Assembly (NCBI GenBank): GCA_905250075.1
Contig: CAJNOP010000002.1
Span: forward strand, 6,685,565-6,749,564
DNA length: 64,000 nt
Direction of reading: 5' to 3'
Source: Rotaria sp. Silwood1
Lineage: Eukaryota > Rotifera > Eurotatoria > Philodinida > Philodinidae
Below are positions 24,101-36,661 of the stretch, in pieces (positions within the stretch are counted from its first letter, which is position 1; the number at the start of each line of letters is the position of its first letter). The translations under genes were made by a program, and so were the position numbers. The notes under the pieces were generated by a model. The model ran no database searches. It saw only the letters and a list, made by a program, of their open reading frames with translations, and was not told the DNA's origin.

Positions 24101-25509
24101 AAACAATGAAATACGCAATTTTGTTTTTGTATTAGTCTGACATTGAAAGCTGACGTTTTGAGCAATAAAAGACGCAAAGTTAATTGTCGAAATCTCAATT
24201 AACTCAGAAATATCGTAGAGAATTCAGCTTTTTTTCATATAGAAAGAGCAAAGTTTGAATTTCAAAAGACAGAAAACACACTTTTTGGATTAACTTTAAT
24301 TAGGAAAAAAAAGTTTTTACAACTTCTGTTCTTTTCAAATGTGTCTTTCGTATTAAAGTAGAAGTTTTTTTGTTTTTTTTTTACATAAATTTTTCTTCAG
24401 ATTGTCCAAGATTTTGACAATTAATTTTGCATTTCAAGTGAAATAAAAAAGGAAAATAGTGCTCGATTTCAGTAATAATTACAACTCTATTGGTTGAAGC
24501 CATTTTGAGATATTTGGAAAAAAAAAGCGATCGTTTAAATATGTAATCAATTTTAAGCGCTATAATATATATATATTAATAATATTCAAATGCTCTTTAT
24601 TTTACTTATAACGAACATGACGAATTAATTCTCCACTTGTTGTAAATTTATATTCACAAAATTTACACTAGAAATATAAAAATTAATAAAATAAGAAATA
24701 ACAAAAAAACAAAGGAACTTTTTTTTCTTACTTGAAATGGTTTAATACCAAGATGTGTATTAACATGATTTTGTAATTGTGCTGTTGTTTTAAATGTATT
24801 TGAACAGTATGTACCTAAAAGAAATGATTTATAATTAATCTATTGTTCAATTTCGAAATTACATTTATGTGGTCGTTCAGTTGAATGAGATTTAAGATGA
24901 CGTTGTAAAAGATATTTTTTACCCGTACAATAATTACTTAATAAATAATAAATATTTATTTATACGTAGTATAAATAGAATTTATTTTACCAATAATGAC
25001 ATAAATGTTTTTCATCACGACGAACTTTAATCGAATTTTTAGTTGAATCACGTGAAATATTATTTCCTATTGAACTAAAACTTTTTCGATTTGAATTTTC
25101 ACTAGACAATCATAAGAACGAAGAAATCAGTATAAATTATATATAATAAAAATAGAAACAAAAAAATTCTTTACCTAAATTCATAAACAGATGAATTAAC
25201 TTGAGGACTTAATGTAACTGTTGAAAAATCTTCTTCGTTTTCAACATGCCAATCTTCATCATTATCATGGATTAATTCACGTTTAGCTGGTCGTCCACGA
25301 CGTCTTTTTATAATGCTACTATTGGTATTATTATTTTGACTAGTGTGTCGCTGATGCTCTTGTTTAACACGCGCCACCGGCAGTTCGTCAATGTTGTCGT
25401 CGTCGCCCTGATCGTCTTCAAATGTATGTTCATCATAATCAGGATCATCAACAAATTTAACATTTAAACTTGATCGAGATCGTGTTGAACGACGTATTTC
25501 ACTTGTCAT
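21109..25509 (-). CDS. CTCF: CTCF-type 11-zinc-finger chromatin insulator protein
   Basis: Predicted CTCF orthologue, 694 aa. Exons (minus): 25175-25509, 24991-25101, 24863-24936, 24732-24814, 24606-24667, 23831-23924, 23696-23777, 23600-23622, 23336-23538, 23117-23262, 21512-22045, 21109-21446; all phases close. Eleven C2H2-type fingers lie between about residues 146 and 505. Fingers 2-7 follow human CTCF closely: [19 protein letters not shown] (ZF2), [13 protein letters not shown] (ZF3), [18 protein letters not shown] (ZF4), [15 protein letters not shown] (ZF5), [12 protein letters not shown] (ZF6), [20 protein letters not shown] (ZF7). The acidic N-terminus has an AT-hook-like [10 protein letters not shown] (68-77) and SVYEF (107-111), resembling the cohesin-binding SVYDF of human CTCF. 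The C-terminus is Q- and D-rich. One exon is only 23 nt. Fingers 10 and 11 are separated by 51 residues, much longer than in vertebrates. Confidence 0.93.
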
Positions 25510-26444
25510 TATTATAATTTTTGTTTTTTTCTTGTTTATTATGGATTTCGAATAAAATCAAATAGCTAAGGAAGTGGAGCCACTGAATCAATAGAGGGAT
25601 AGGGGGCACCGGCAAATCACGACGTCACTGCTTGTCGGCCCTAAATTGATAAACAACATTGCGGAGGTTATCGTTCATCGTTTGGTTCATAACCAATTTA
25701 TATATAATTAAAAAGATTGAGAATGAATTCTTTTGAAAATAATTTTAGTCTTTGAAATGCTTATTAGACGTTTCAATAAAATACTTTAATCGTTCATGAA
25801 TTTTTAATAATAAAATAGATGTCGATAGGATATGATGAAAATTAATTGAGAAGTTGTGTAAAATTCGCATTGTTCAATCATTTCGAAGTTGAACGTAAAA
25901 ATTTTGTATGCAATACGTAAAATATATTGAATTTTGAGTTATATAATAAAATTTAAAGATTCATAGAATAGAATATTTCAAGGAAAAACATTTCAAAATT
26001 TTTATAGTAAAAAATAAAAGTTAAACATTCAAACTATTTTTAGATTCATCTTTTTCTTATTAATACTTACTCATAAACCAAAAGAAAATGACAAATGGTA
26101 TTTGACAGTTAGATACGAGTCTTAATGTACACAATTGAATAAAGTTTTGTTTAACCAGAATTTTCAAATTACTGCAGAAATCAATCATAGGAAACGAAAC
26201 ACAAATAGTACTAGTTCATTCAACAAGAAATAAAAAACTAACAAAGAAGAACTAAAGGAAATTTCTCAGAACAAGAGATTCTTTAATTTGACAATTTATT
26301 TTAAAAAAAAAGTCTTCAGAAATATAGAGTTTAACATTAAATTTTAAATGAAATAGAATATAAGATGCATTGTGACTGTTAATAGTATATTATATACTTG
26401 AATAATTAAATAAAAGAATAATATGATGAAAAATTTATTTAATT
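25510..26444. promoter_or_regulatory. CTCF upstream region
   Basis: Sequence immediately 5' of the CTCF start. The part at about 25565-25680 is distinctly richer in G/C than the surroundings and may be promoter or 5' UTR. It contains ATAGGGGGCACCG at 25599-25611, which resembles the AGGGGGCRCY core of the vertebrate CTCF-binding motif. The rest (25690-26444) is AT-rich without visible genes. Confidence 0.35.
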
Positions 26445-26717
26445 CTATGATGGATTAGTGTTTGTTTGTCTAGTCGTTTTCGATGCCAGAAAAGTATTTT
26501 TACGTTGTTTTTTATTTGCATTATGTTTACGTTGATTCAGATCAGGTTGAGAATAAATATACAATTCTGAATTTGATAAAAATCTATTATCTCTTGCAGC
26601 AATTTTGAATAAAACCATTAAAACAATAATAAGTGCCACAATACCCAACGTAATATAGGATATATAAGGAATGATAAGTTGTTTATCGGTTCGCATTCTA
26701 ATAGAATATGATTGCAT
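26445..26717 (-). CDS. small single-pass membrane protein, 90 aa
   Basis: Single-exon ORF not recognised as any family. A short N-terminal segment (MQSYSIRMRTDKQL) is followed by one strong transmembrane helix at about residues 16-41 (YISYITLGIVALIIVLMVLF). The tail is basic and Asn/Gln/Lys-rich (NQRKHNANKKQRKN). The bias towards K/R on the C-terminal side fits an N-out, C-in orientation. A possible splice acceptor (TTAACTAG) lies just upstream of the Met, compatible with trans-splicing or a noncoding first exon. Composition and architecture are protein-like, but an ORF of this length could occur by chance. Confidence 0.42.
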   Translation of the reverse strand: MQSYSIRMRTDKQLIIPYISYITLGIVALIIVLMVLFKIAARDNRFLSNSELYIYSQPDLNQRKHNANKKQRKNTFLASKTTRQTNTNPS

Positions 26718-28206
26718 TCTTCTAGTTAACTCATTATTTTGAATAAAAAAAAAAGAGAAAAGAAAACAATAACAGAAGGCAGATAAAAATTTGTCTTCAT
26801 GTTATTATCAAAAAAGAATGACAGAGATAAATGGATCATGTCCACAAATTCAAATGAAAGAAAAAAAGACGTATTAAGAAACCATTTATCTTAACTAAAT
26901 AATTATTATTTCAAGAATTTTTTCACTAAGATAAAAAGCATATTTTAGACGGAAACATTGTTAATGAATCTGTAAAATCTATATACTTTTATGTTGGTTT
27001 CAAAATGAGACAAAACATAACTGGTTAACGTATAATACAAGATTTTAATAAGATCATTAACACGAATATGATTTGTAGATGGATGTAAAATCTCAGTGTA
27101 CTGGATGTTGAATATCATCAAATCGTTCTGTTATGCTTACACTGTACTCAATTGAATGACTTATTCCATGAAGATTTTTTTTTTGTTAATCGAATAAAAG
27201 TTTAAAGTTATTTTTGATTTTCTTTTGAATTGATATATATTTGAAAGTGTTACGAGTGCAGCTGTATGATGAGTGCATGAATCAGTGAGTATTCAGTACA
27301 AGTGAACTAGTATAACATTTTAATGATTTTCCTTCTCTCTAACAATGTGAGTCATTGTTGTTCTTCTTCTGATTATTCTATTATTAAATTTTTTATCTCA
27401 CTAGTTTGTTGAATCATTCTCATTTGAGTCAACCTTCATGCAAATATAAAAATGTTTTGTTAGCATACAAATAGTCCTTCTATAGAATTTTATTTCTAAT
27501 AAAATTCTTTCAGACAAATCAAATTTCGTATGGAAATGAAAAACTAAATTGATACTTTTGATATATAACTATCTATTTTTTGAATATTTTACATGAATGA
27601 TTCACTTAAATTAATGGCATAATTAAAAACTAGTGAAAAATGAACAAGATAATATAGAATGTACGTTTTCCAGTTTGTAATAGCTTTTGGAAAAAATTAC
27701 ATCTTTGCACAGTAAATAGTTTATTCATAAGATGTATCAAATCAATTTTCTTGTCATAAAAATATACTAATAGGTTTTGATGATGAGTGTTTGCAACTGC
27801 ATATGTCATCATAGAGCAATGCTTATGATTTACACGAAGATGAGAAGAGAAAGGATATTCATCGGTTTTTAAATTAATAGTTTATCAGTGAAAACATATA
27901 ATTTATTGTCTACATCATCTTTTCCATCTTGAATTTACTGCAAAAGAAAAGATAAAAATCAGTAAATATTATTCTTAAGATGTTTTTATTATTTCAAAAA
28001 TAATGTTAATAAAAAAAAAAAAAGGAGAACACAAAATAAGACAATTAATATTATTAAAAAAAAAAAGGTAAGTAACTTGAATCAAATATTCAAATATCGC
28101 CAACTTCATAGAGAGCTACAACATCAAGAGCTGTCTATCGATGTATTAGCAATCTATCATAAATATTATATATGTTCATCTTGGCTGTAAATCTGCTGCT
28201 ATCTGA
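26718..28206. other. intergenic, AT-rich
   Basis: No gene recognised. Homopolymer runs at 28011-28023 and 28056-28067. From about 28068 to 28196 the plus strand reads as protein-like sequence (QLHRELQHQELSIDVLAIYH, then KYYICSSWL) ending in TAA just before the ORF at 28207; see the findings. Confidence 0.45.
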
Positions 28207-28491
28207 ATGAGTTTCAAAAAATTCTTGGGAAATCGCTTCAGTCACTGTCATAAATTAGCCCAATTAGATTGGATCCATGAAATTTACCACGATTTAGACT
28301 GTTTGATTTGTAGATTTTCAAATTGGACACAAATTCATACAGTTTTACAATATCTAACAAAAAAACAAGACCCTGCCAGTGCCGCAGTAGCATTTTTTGA
28401 GACATCTTTCATGTGTGGTGATTTTAAAAAGAAATATCGCTACTGCGCTGCTGATATTATCGACATGGACATGTCTGATATATATTACTAG
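28207..28491 (+). CDS. hypothetical ORF, 94 aa (possible gene fragment)
   Basis: Unrecognised ORF. The translation is protein-like, with mixed composition and several Cys, Trp and aromatic residues (HKLAQLDWIHEIYHDLDC, FETSFMCGDFKKKYRYC). The local DNA is somewhat richer in G/C than its flanks. The preceding 130 bp is also protein-like, but in another frame ending at a stop, so this may be the surviving part of a decayed gene or one exon of a gene whose splicing I could not resolve. No domain assignment. Confidence 0.3.
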   Translation: MSFKKFLGNRFSHCHKLAQLDWIHEIYHDLDCLICRFSNWTQIHTVLQYLTKKQDPASAAVAFFETSFMCGDFKKKYRYCAADIIDMDMSDIYY

Positions 28492-29978
28492 TTGGACCAT
28501 AGGCAGTAAAAATTGTTGCTACACATACATGGAAGTCTTTCATTTTTTTTTTGCAAGAGAGATCAACATACACAGAAAACGACACTTTGAAAGTAACAAA
28601 AAAAAAAATATAATTAAGAACAAAGCAATTTACAATATTTGATAAGTCTTCAAGATTCTGAACACTACTCAGCTATAACAAGTTTGTTATTTTTGTATTT
28701 CATAAAAGTAAAACTTCAATGGTTTTCTTCATGTTCAAAATTAATGTTTTGCGATGTATACATGAAAAGAAATGACAATATTAATATTTTAATAATAAGT
28801 GTACTAACAAGAATTATTTCATCAGAATTTTCTGATATGATAACAGCAACATAAATTACGTTAATACAGTTGAAAACAGTTTTTCTTTAAACTTTAATTT
28901 ATGCAATGCAATACAAATTCATTAATTTATTGCTGATACTGACTAATTTTACAAAGAGAAAGTTTCTATGTACTATTTCTCAATCAGTTAGTGAAGTGGA
29001 CATAGATTTACATCAGAGATTTGGACCGAATGCATACAAAAGCGAGGCAGGAGTGGTGTAAAGGATCACGACGGCTGCATTTAACTGTAATTGAAAAATG
29101 ATTTCTTCGTAAATTTTTTTCTCATATTCATTGGTATATAATAATTACTTCTCGAAAGGTGTAGGTGTGGGATTGTGCTGATAGTGTAGGTGCTCGTGTA
29201 GATATGTGACATGGCTCTGCTAGTGAATGATTCTTCTTCACACCCTAGCCACAACGACACTGACACACCCACGCTTTGTTCATTCTATTATTTTCGCATC
29301 ATATTGTGCTTGGTAATTAAAATTCAATCCCATATAATGTGTTTTTCATTTTCCAGTAGTTTTTCCAATAAAATCATTCAATTAGCTTCGCTATTCAATG
29401 TTACGAGTTTTTCAGAGCTTCAATTCTCGTTTGTTTTTACATAATATTCAGATATATGAATGATACAAGCAGAGCTTTCTAAAGGTGAAGTTGATCGAAA
29501 AATTTCAGCCTTGTAATAGGATATTTTCTGAGAAAATTTCATTATTATTCAAAAAAAGAAACAACTAGGACTTCACTGTCATATCTTCAGAGATCTTAAT
29601 TAGTACCAATGTTTGTTGAAATTCAAAATGAGATTCAATCGAACAATTGATTGATATTGTTGCAAATATTCCTTGACAAATAAAATAGAAGATTCATTAA
29701 AAAGTTCAGTTGAATCGAAGAATTTAAAATCATCTTCCTTTTCGTAGCACATTAAATATTGATAAAAAAAATGATTAAAAAAATGATAATAAAAGCCTAT
29801 AATAGATCAGTTTATTTCATTGACATAACGGCAAACTTTTATTGTTAAAAAAACATATATATCATGGAGATAATATTACAAACTGAATGTGTTATCTAAA
29901 CGAAAACTAATTGTTAGAAACCATTGATTACAATCGTTGATAATAGTACGAAGTATCAAAGGAAAAACAAAAGATTAT
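28492..29978. other. intergenic 3' of ADGRA
   Basis: No gene recognised. The segment 29020-29275 is richer in G/C and contains GTGTAGG/GTGTGGG-type words on the plus strand facing CCACA/CACACCC words 60-100 bp downstream, a weak imperfect inverted arrangement. The remainder is AT-rich. Confidence 0.45.
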
Positions 29979-32900
29979 TTATACACTACTTTCACGCAAT
30001 TTTATTTTATTTGTATGAATAGCATCATAATCGGAATGGTCTGAAATATTTGATGAAGACGACAATGTTTGTTTATACTCTTTTTTGTTTGATATAGTAC
30101 TTGATGATGTTTTTGAATCATAATAAGATGATATAAGTGAAACACTATGTTCATCATCTTGATCAATGTATACAAGTTGTTTATGGCCATTAATAGATTT
30201 TTTCCAAATTGATAATTTTTCATATGATGATGATTTTTGTTGAATTAAACGATCAGTTTTATTCAAAGAAACATATATAGAATCATCGTTTTCAGTGGAT
30301 GATGATGACTTTAGAGAATACGAATTTCGAGTATTCTTACTAATATTTTTCAGTTTGATCGATGGATTTCTATGATCATTTAATTGAATAATATTTGTAG
30401 ACTTCGAAAGGTTTTTCTTTATATTTCGTGAAGAGAGGCGAATAATGGGTAAAAGACGAATAATTGCTTGAGCTGGATATGTCCGTAATCGTGATAACGT
30501 ATTAGAAGATGAGTGCAACTAAAATGTATAGAAAACGAAAATTTTATAATTCTTTTTATCATAATCAATTTTTACATGAGTATTTTCAGTTTGTCTTGCA
30601 TGAAATTCTAGTAAACCACTAATTGATCTTTGTAATGTTTGTTCATTGAATGAATTATGTTGCAATGAGTGTGTATCAGTAGTTCTAAAAAAATGAATTC
30701 GACACCTTTTTTTTTCAGAATTTGAAGTAAATATTCATCTTTGCTAAATTTATAAATCTTGGACCGATTTTTGCGCATTTTACTTCAAAGTGGATACTTG
30801 AAAACAGTAAAAATAACTTTTCGAATATGTATTAACATTAGACTATTGTTTCAGAATAGAGTCCTGAATGCGCAGACAAACTTCATAATCATTGAGAGAT
30901 AGATAACCAAGTAACATGAACAATACTCAGATAAATATAACAAATAAAGAAAATCTTACACAATTGCATTCCTCTAATCTTGGACATGACCTATTAATCT
31001 ATGTTATTTGATACAGATATTTACAAATCTAGACGTCAAATAAAGCTTAAAATCTTGTTGAAATCAGTGAATTCTTTTTCAATTCGTAATAGACTCAGCG
31101 ATAGCTAAAAGTCATTTTCGTTTCAAAATTAATCTTAATGTCTCTAAATCTTAACTTTTGTTCAATGTTTCTTTTATGTTTCAAGCTATATATAACAAAA
31201 TATTTAAATTGTAATCATCTAAAAATTTTCTTCCACTAACAATGAAAAAGAGATTATGAATCAGTTTTATCCTTTCTCATTAGCAACAAATGCTCATACT
31301 TACTCTTGCACAATTATATCTAATAATGATGATGATGGTAATGTATCATGTACAGTATTTTGTGATGAACTTATTTCATAAGGTTTCAGTCTGTGACAAT
31401 GACAAACACAATAATCCGATGTAATCTTTGTGTGAAGTTTTGAATTATCCATATGATTATCGTTTATTGATGGTCTTTCAGTATTATCTAGTAATTCAGG
31501 AATATGTATATTTGAAACATCATAGAAATACGATGATGGAAATAAAGAAATTCGTTCTGTAAATGAAGGAATATCAGATTGATAATTTTGTTTTGAATTT
31601 ATGAATGATAATGCTGGTTCACTACATGATTGTTTAGATAAATGATCAATTCTTTTTCTACTAAGACCATAATGTCTTATTAAATCAGAACGAAATAAAA
31701 CATAAAATGAAATTATATAAAATGAAAGAACTAAAACAAAAAAACCATATAAATGACTATAAATAATATGTTCAAAGCGTAGTTTAAATAAATTTAGTGG
31801 TTGTAGATAAATAGTTAAACATGATAGAAATAGAAATATAAGAAGAATTAATTGAAATAATAATGAGAATAATTGATTTATTGATTCATTTTGATAATTT
31901 ATATTTAATGAAATTTGTTCATTATTTTGATTAAATGGAATTAAAATTGGTAAAATTTCATTTAATTTTAATAATAAAATATTTTGTGACTTAATTTCCG
32001 ATACATCGGATAATTCATCTAAATATTTTGTTTCGTTTATTAAACGCTTTATATGATTACGAGTAGATAAAAGAAAAAAAAGTGAAAAAATAATACATAT
32101 AAACATTGATATAATTAATATTAGAATCGAATAAAAATCATTGAAGAAACATCTAAATGAAAACAAAAATCTTTAAAAAGAAAGAAAATTTCTAATCCTT
32201 AGAAAATATATAACGAAATTATATTACATGAAATGACAGTTTTACTATTTTTCATTTCACGAAATCGAAATCAAGTAACACTCGCACAATCAAGCGGACA
32301 CTTTTCTGATACTTTCTGTTAAGTCAAAACATTGAAGTTTGATCAAATGATCAGAAGAAAAATATGAGGACCTTTCCAATCTGAATTTATATAGGTTTTT
32401 GATTGGAAATAAATACAGGAATGAGTTTTGCCCTTGTGAGGTAGTCTATAAAGGCCCAGATCACACAGGTGACTAGTCTCCTTGCATTGACATTCGATGT
32501 TATATTTCGATATATTCAGTTCATTTTCATTGAAATATTCACATAATTACTTACATTTTGTTTACCATATATTGCTCATGTGATATAGCAACATTAATAC
32601 AACAAATGATTAATGCTATTCCATAAGCTAAAAAATAGAATTGAATAACAGGTTTAGGTTTCAATTCTGATTTTGTTAAATCATCATTAATTATTATTGA
32701 AAGTTTTCGAGGACAACCTTCATTTGTTGATATAACAGATAGTTTTCTCCAAATCGAACTGAAGAGAAAACTGTTTTTTTTTTATATCAATCAATAATAA
32801 AATTATTCTTACTAAGTTAATAATGTTAACCAAAGTACAGTTGTTAAACAAAGATAATGAAGGCTAATAGCAATAAATTGACATAAATATCTATATTGAT

Positions 32901-35900
32901 TTCGTTGTATTCCAAATGCAAATAATAGTAATAAAATACACAGACTAAGCCAATAATTAATTAAACAATGAAAAAAACATCTTGGTATTTGATAAAGTCT
33001 AGTAAAAAATTAAATTGAATATTTTTTTTTTCACAAAAGAAAATTATTTTATATATTTACTTATAAAAACAAATATAGACAAGAATAGAAATAAAGAAAC
33101 AAATTGATGCAATCAATGACGAAGTATAAATAGGCAATTGTGAATAATTTGTATAGAAAAACAAAGTTTTTTGATTAAGATATGTTATTGATAAAGACTC
33201 ATTATTGATTAAAATACAATTAGTTGAAATAAAATTAGAATTCTCAAAATAAAAATTGATTTTTCTATATTAAAAATCATAAATTAAGTATATATACATA
33301 CATGTTCATTTATTTTACAAACAGATGAGTTTATTTGCCATGATGATTGATTTGAATACCAAATCCCAATTGATGCTTGATCTGATTGACCGTAAAATGT
33401 TAATTTAATCGTAGATAAATTATTGTTTAACACTACATATTGATCAAATAAAAGAAAATGAATATATAGGAAAAAAGCCTTCTCCGATGATAAACAGTTT
33501 TAGAATTCAAATACAATCCTAGACAAAAGTAGTCACCCTCCATGAAGTGATACTAATCCATCGGTTCACATGTATTGGAGTTACTACTGTTCATACATAT
33601 TCTTTACCTTTTAAACAACATATTTAGCTGAAAAAATGTACTAAAAAAAGTTTGTTTTTTTTTTGTTCTTTTGCTATTCGATAAACTATTTTACTGCTGT
33701 TTCCTAGCACTAAAAGCAGTTCCATATATCTACATTAGTATCACTAAAGCTCATGATATATAGGCAAGATCTAACTAATTAGCACACTCGGAGATATTGA
33801 ACTCATCTCATATTATTAGCTCGAATCTATTCAGTTCTGCAGTTTTAAAAATTTCAGAAGAGAGTTATCGTATCATGAAAACTTTCTATTAGAATATTCC
33901 AAAGAATTGATCACATCTATCGAGGACAGCACTCATGTTACTAGAAGTTAGCATTTGCTTTTCAATATACATAATTAATTAGAAGGTAATATCTCAGTTA
34001 TTTTAAAGTGATTTTTAATGAAACTCGAACTGTGGATACCTATGAATTCACATCATGGTCTCAATTAGATTAGTTTGAGTATCAAATTCCAGAAGTTTTG
34101 AACAAATTATCTCAAAGACATGACTTTTCCTCAGTATTCATTTATAATAAAATACTTATTTTAAGCGTCTTTTTATGCTAATATGCCGATATTACAAAGG
34201 AGGTAATTGATCCGAAAATTTTGAATATTTATAAGCAATTTAATCAAATGGAAGCTTTGATACGAACAGTTTTAGGTCAAAATTTTAAAGTTTGACTTTA
34301 TCAAGGAAGAAGATTGCTGGAGGAACATCATAGTAAAAAGTTAGTGTCTCAGTTGAATTCTAGCTTACGCCATATTCTCATGGTTTTTCTTTCTAATCAA
34401 TATTTTCTCTAATTGTGAATAGTTTTTAAACTCAAAAGTTTTTTATCATCTAGAAATGTTTCTCCTTTAGTATGGAAATTGACTAACGGATTAAATTAAT
34501 CAAAGAGAATAATCATTTTATTCTTAAAATGATGTGAATGAAAAATAAACATTTCTAACGAAGTAAACTACATAAATCAAAAATAGAATATTTAAAAATT
34601 TTTTTTTTTGGATATTATACCAGTAAATTATGGAATAATTTTCTCTGGATAGGAATCGGAACCAAAAAAACATCTTCGTATCATACATCTCTACATATGT
34701 TATGGTCTTAATTGAACAGAATATTCTAATATCCTTACCTGGTCGTATATGAATAACTGGATTATTATTCTTTGCTATCACATTCGACGTGAATAATGTC
34801 GATTGACGATAAATAATAATACGAAATAATGCATATTGACTTGATTCATTCAAATGAGATAAAAATTGAATTGTTACTAATGAAGACTGAAAAAGAAAGT
34901 GATTTAGGATTCCAGAATTTCTCAAATAATCTCGTCCCTAATGAGGCATGCTCGACGGTATATTGGCGAAAATACAGTGGGTTTTTGTCAATAATTACGA
35001 AATAATATTTATATAGAATATATATGAGAACTGAAGCTAATGTTGTTAGAATATATTTACATATCGTCGCTATAGTCAGAACATATTCGAATATGAGCGA
35101 CTCATATTCGACTCAAATTGGTGGAAATACAGAGAGTGTACTAACAATGTTCCGACTACCTAATGATCTATAAGCAAATTCACATGTTTTATCAAACCTT
35201 ATGGAATTGATTATCGATGCCACAAATAATTGTTAGCAATGATCGATTAGGTACAAAACATAATGTTGATGATAATGATGATTGTACTGTCATAGCCGCT
35301 AATTCTTTTCCTATATATAACCAAGATTGATTAGTCAAATCTAATAAATGTTCGATTATTAATCTTAATCTAAATAATAAAAATAAGTTATTGAAAGAAA
35401 AAATTACAAAAAAAAAACTATTTTCTAACTTTTTTATTGCAATTTGATATTCATTTGAAAAAATAAAATCCATTTTAATTTGTAAAATAAAATCTGTTAA
35501 ATGATAAATTAAAATAATTTTATCTTGATTTTGATATTTATCTTTTTGTTCATCAATTAAATCAATTAATAAAATAATATCATTTAATTGTAAATAATTT
35601 TGATCTATTTCTGATAGATATTTAACTAAACTTGATAATAAATTTGTTTCATTTAATGATAAATCATCAAATATTCGTGATATATTTGTTTGAAATGCAC
35701 ATTGTGTTATATCAAAATTAATCCATTGTCCTTTAGATGAACAAGTATACCATGCTCGAGCATATTCATTTGAATGTCTTAACCATGCTGCTGAACCATA
35801 AGGACAATATATAGCAATTTTTTTATTACTTAATGTCCGTGGCCAATAAAAATAACCTTTTGATGTATTCATTTGTATTGATTGACAAAAAGAATTTGAT

Positions 35901-36661
35901 GAACTTTTTAACACAGTTAGCCATATTGAATGATTCAAATTTAAACTATAACATGTCCATAATCCTGAATGATTCGTTTGTAAATGATGAATAATTATTG
36001 TTGAATATGACAGTTTTGTAATAGTCGATGGATAAAATTTTTTGTTTAATGTCCAATAACGTTGTAAATCTGATGAACAATTTAATATAAATTGTTCATT
36101 TTCATAGACGATTTGTGATTGTTGAGGACTAATTTGAAGAAAATTTTTTATATAACAAAAATCATTTTCATTAAATTCTTTATTATTTTGACAAATAATA
36201 CTTTTAGAAAAATTAGTTTTTTTAAATAATTTAAATTGGCATGTACAATGAAATCGATTATCTACTAGATTAAGATTTATATTTGAAATGTTTGTAAAAC
36301 TTTTTGGAATTGTTTTCAATGAATTATTTTGAAGATTTAATGAAATTAATTGAGGAAATATAGAAAAGATATTTGATGGTAAATATTGAATTTTATTAAA
36401 TGATAAATCTAGTACTTGAAGTGAATTTAAATTTGATAAAGATTTAATTGATGTTAAAGAATTTGATGAAAGATTTAAAAGAATTGTTGATTTAGGTAAT
36501 TGATTAGTAAGATTTAATAATAGTTCATTAGTTAATTGACGATTTGTACATTCTATTATTGTTTTATCTGATGAACATGTACAATACTTAAATGATGGAC
36601 ATTGATCAGCGAAGGAAAATCGGATAAGATAAAGAATGTATGTTATAAGAATGAAAAACAT
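29979..36661 (-). CDS. adhesion GPCR, subfamily A-like (ADGRA; GPR124/GPR125)
   Basis: Complete 1250-aa adhesion GPCR. Exons (minus): 35430-36661, 35198-35369, 34739-34886, 33302-33432, 33061-33242, 32813-32998, 32555-32758, 31304-32152, 30576-30684, 29979-30518; all phases close. Domains in order: signal peptide (1-18); leucine-rich repeats (about 20-150; LNSLQVLDLSFNKIQYLP) with a Cys-rich cap; Ig-like domain (about 175-255; FILNCSSD ... GLWTCY); hormone-receptor motif (about 258-320; YCPYGSAAWLRHSNEYAR); GAIN-like region; seven TM helices from about residue 597 to 905; 345-residue cytosolic tail. LRR-Ig-HRM-GAIN-7TM is the ADGRA2/3 architecture. TM3 carries LHYLCLTTVLWLTL, the adhesion-class signature. 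The tail ends in ESSV, a class I PDZ ligand comparable to ETTV of vertebrate ADGRA2/3. The GPS is degenerate, with no HLT/S cleavage triad. In vertebrates these receptors act in planar polarity and Wnt7 signalling; the role here is inferred from homology. Confidence 0.92.

Noticed and set aside
33520..33580. Possible mariner-like end (CTAGACAAAAGTAGTCACC)
   Set aside because: No inverted partner could be identified within the ADGRA intron.
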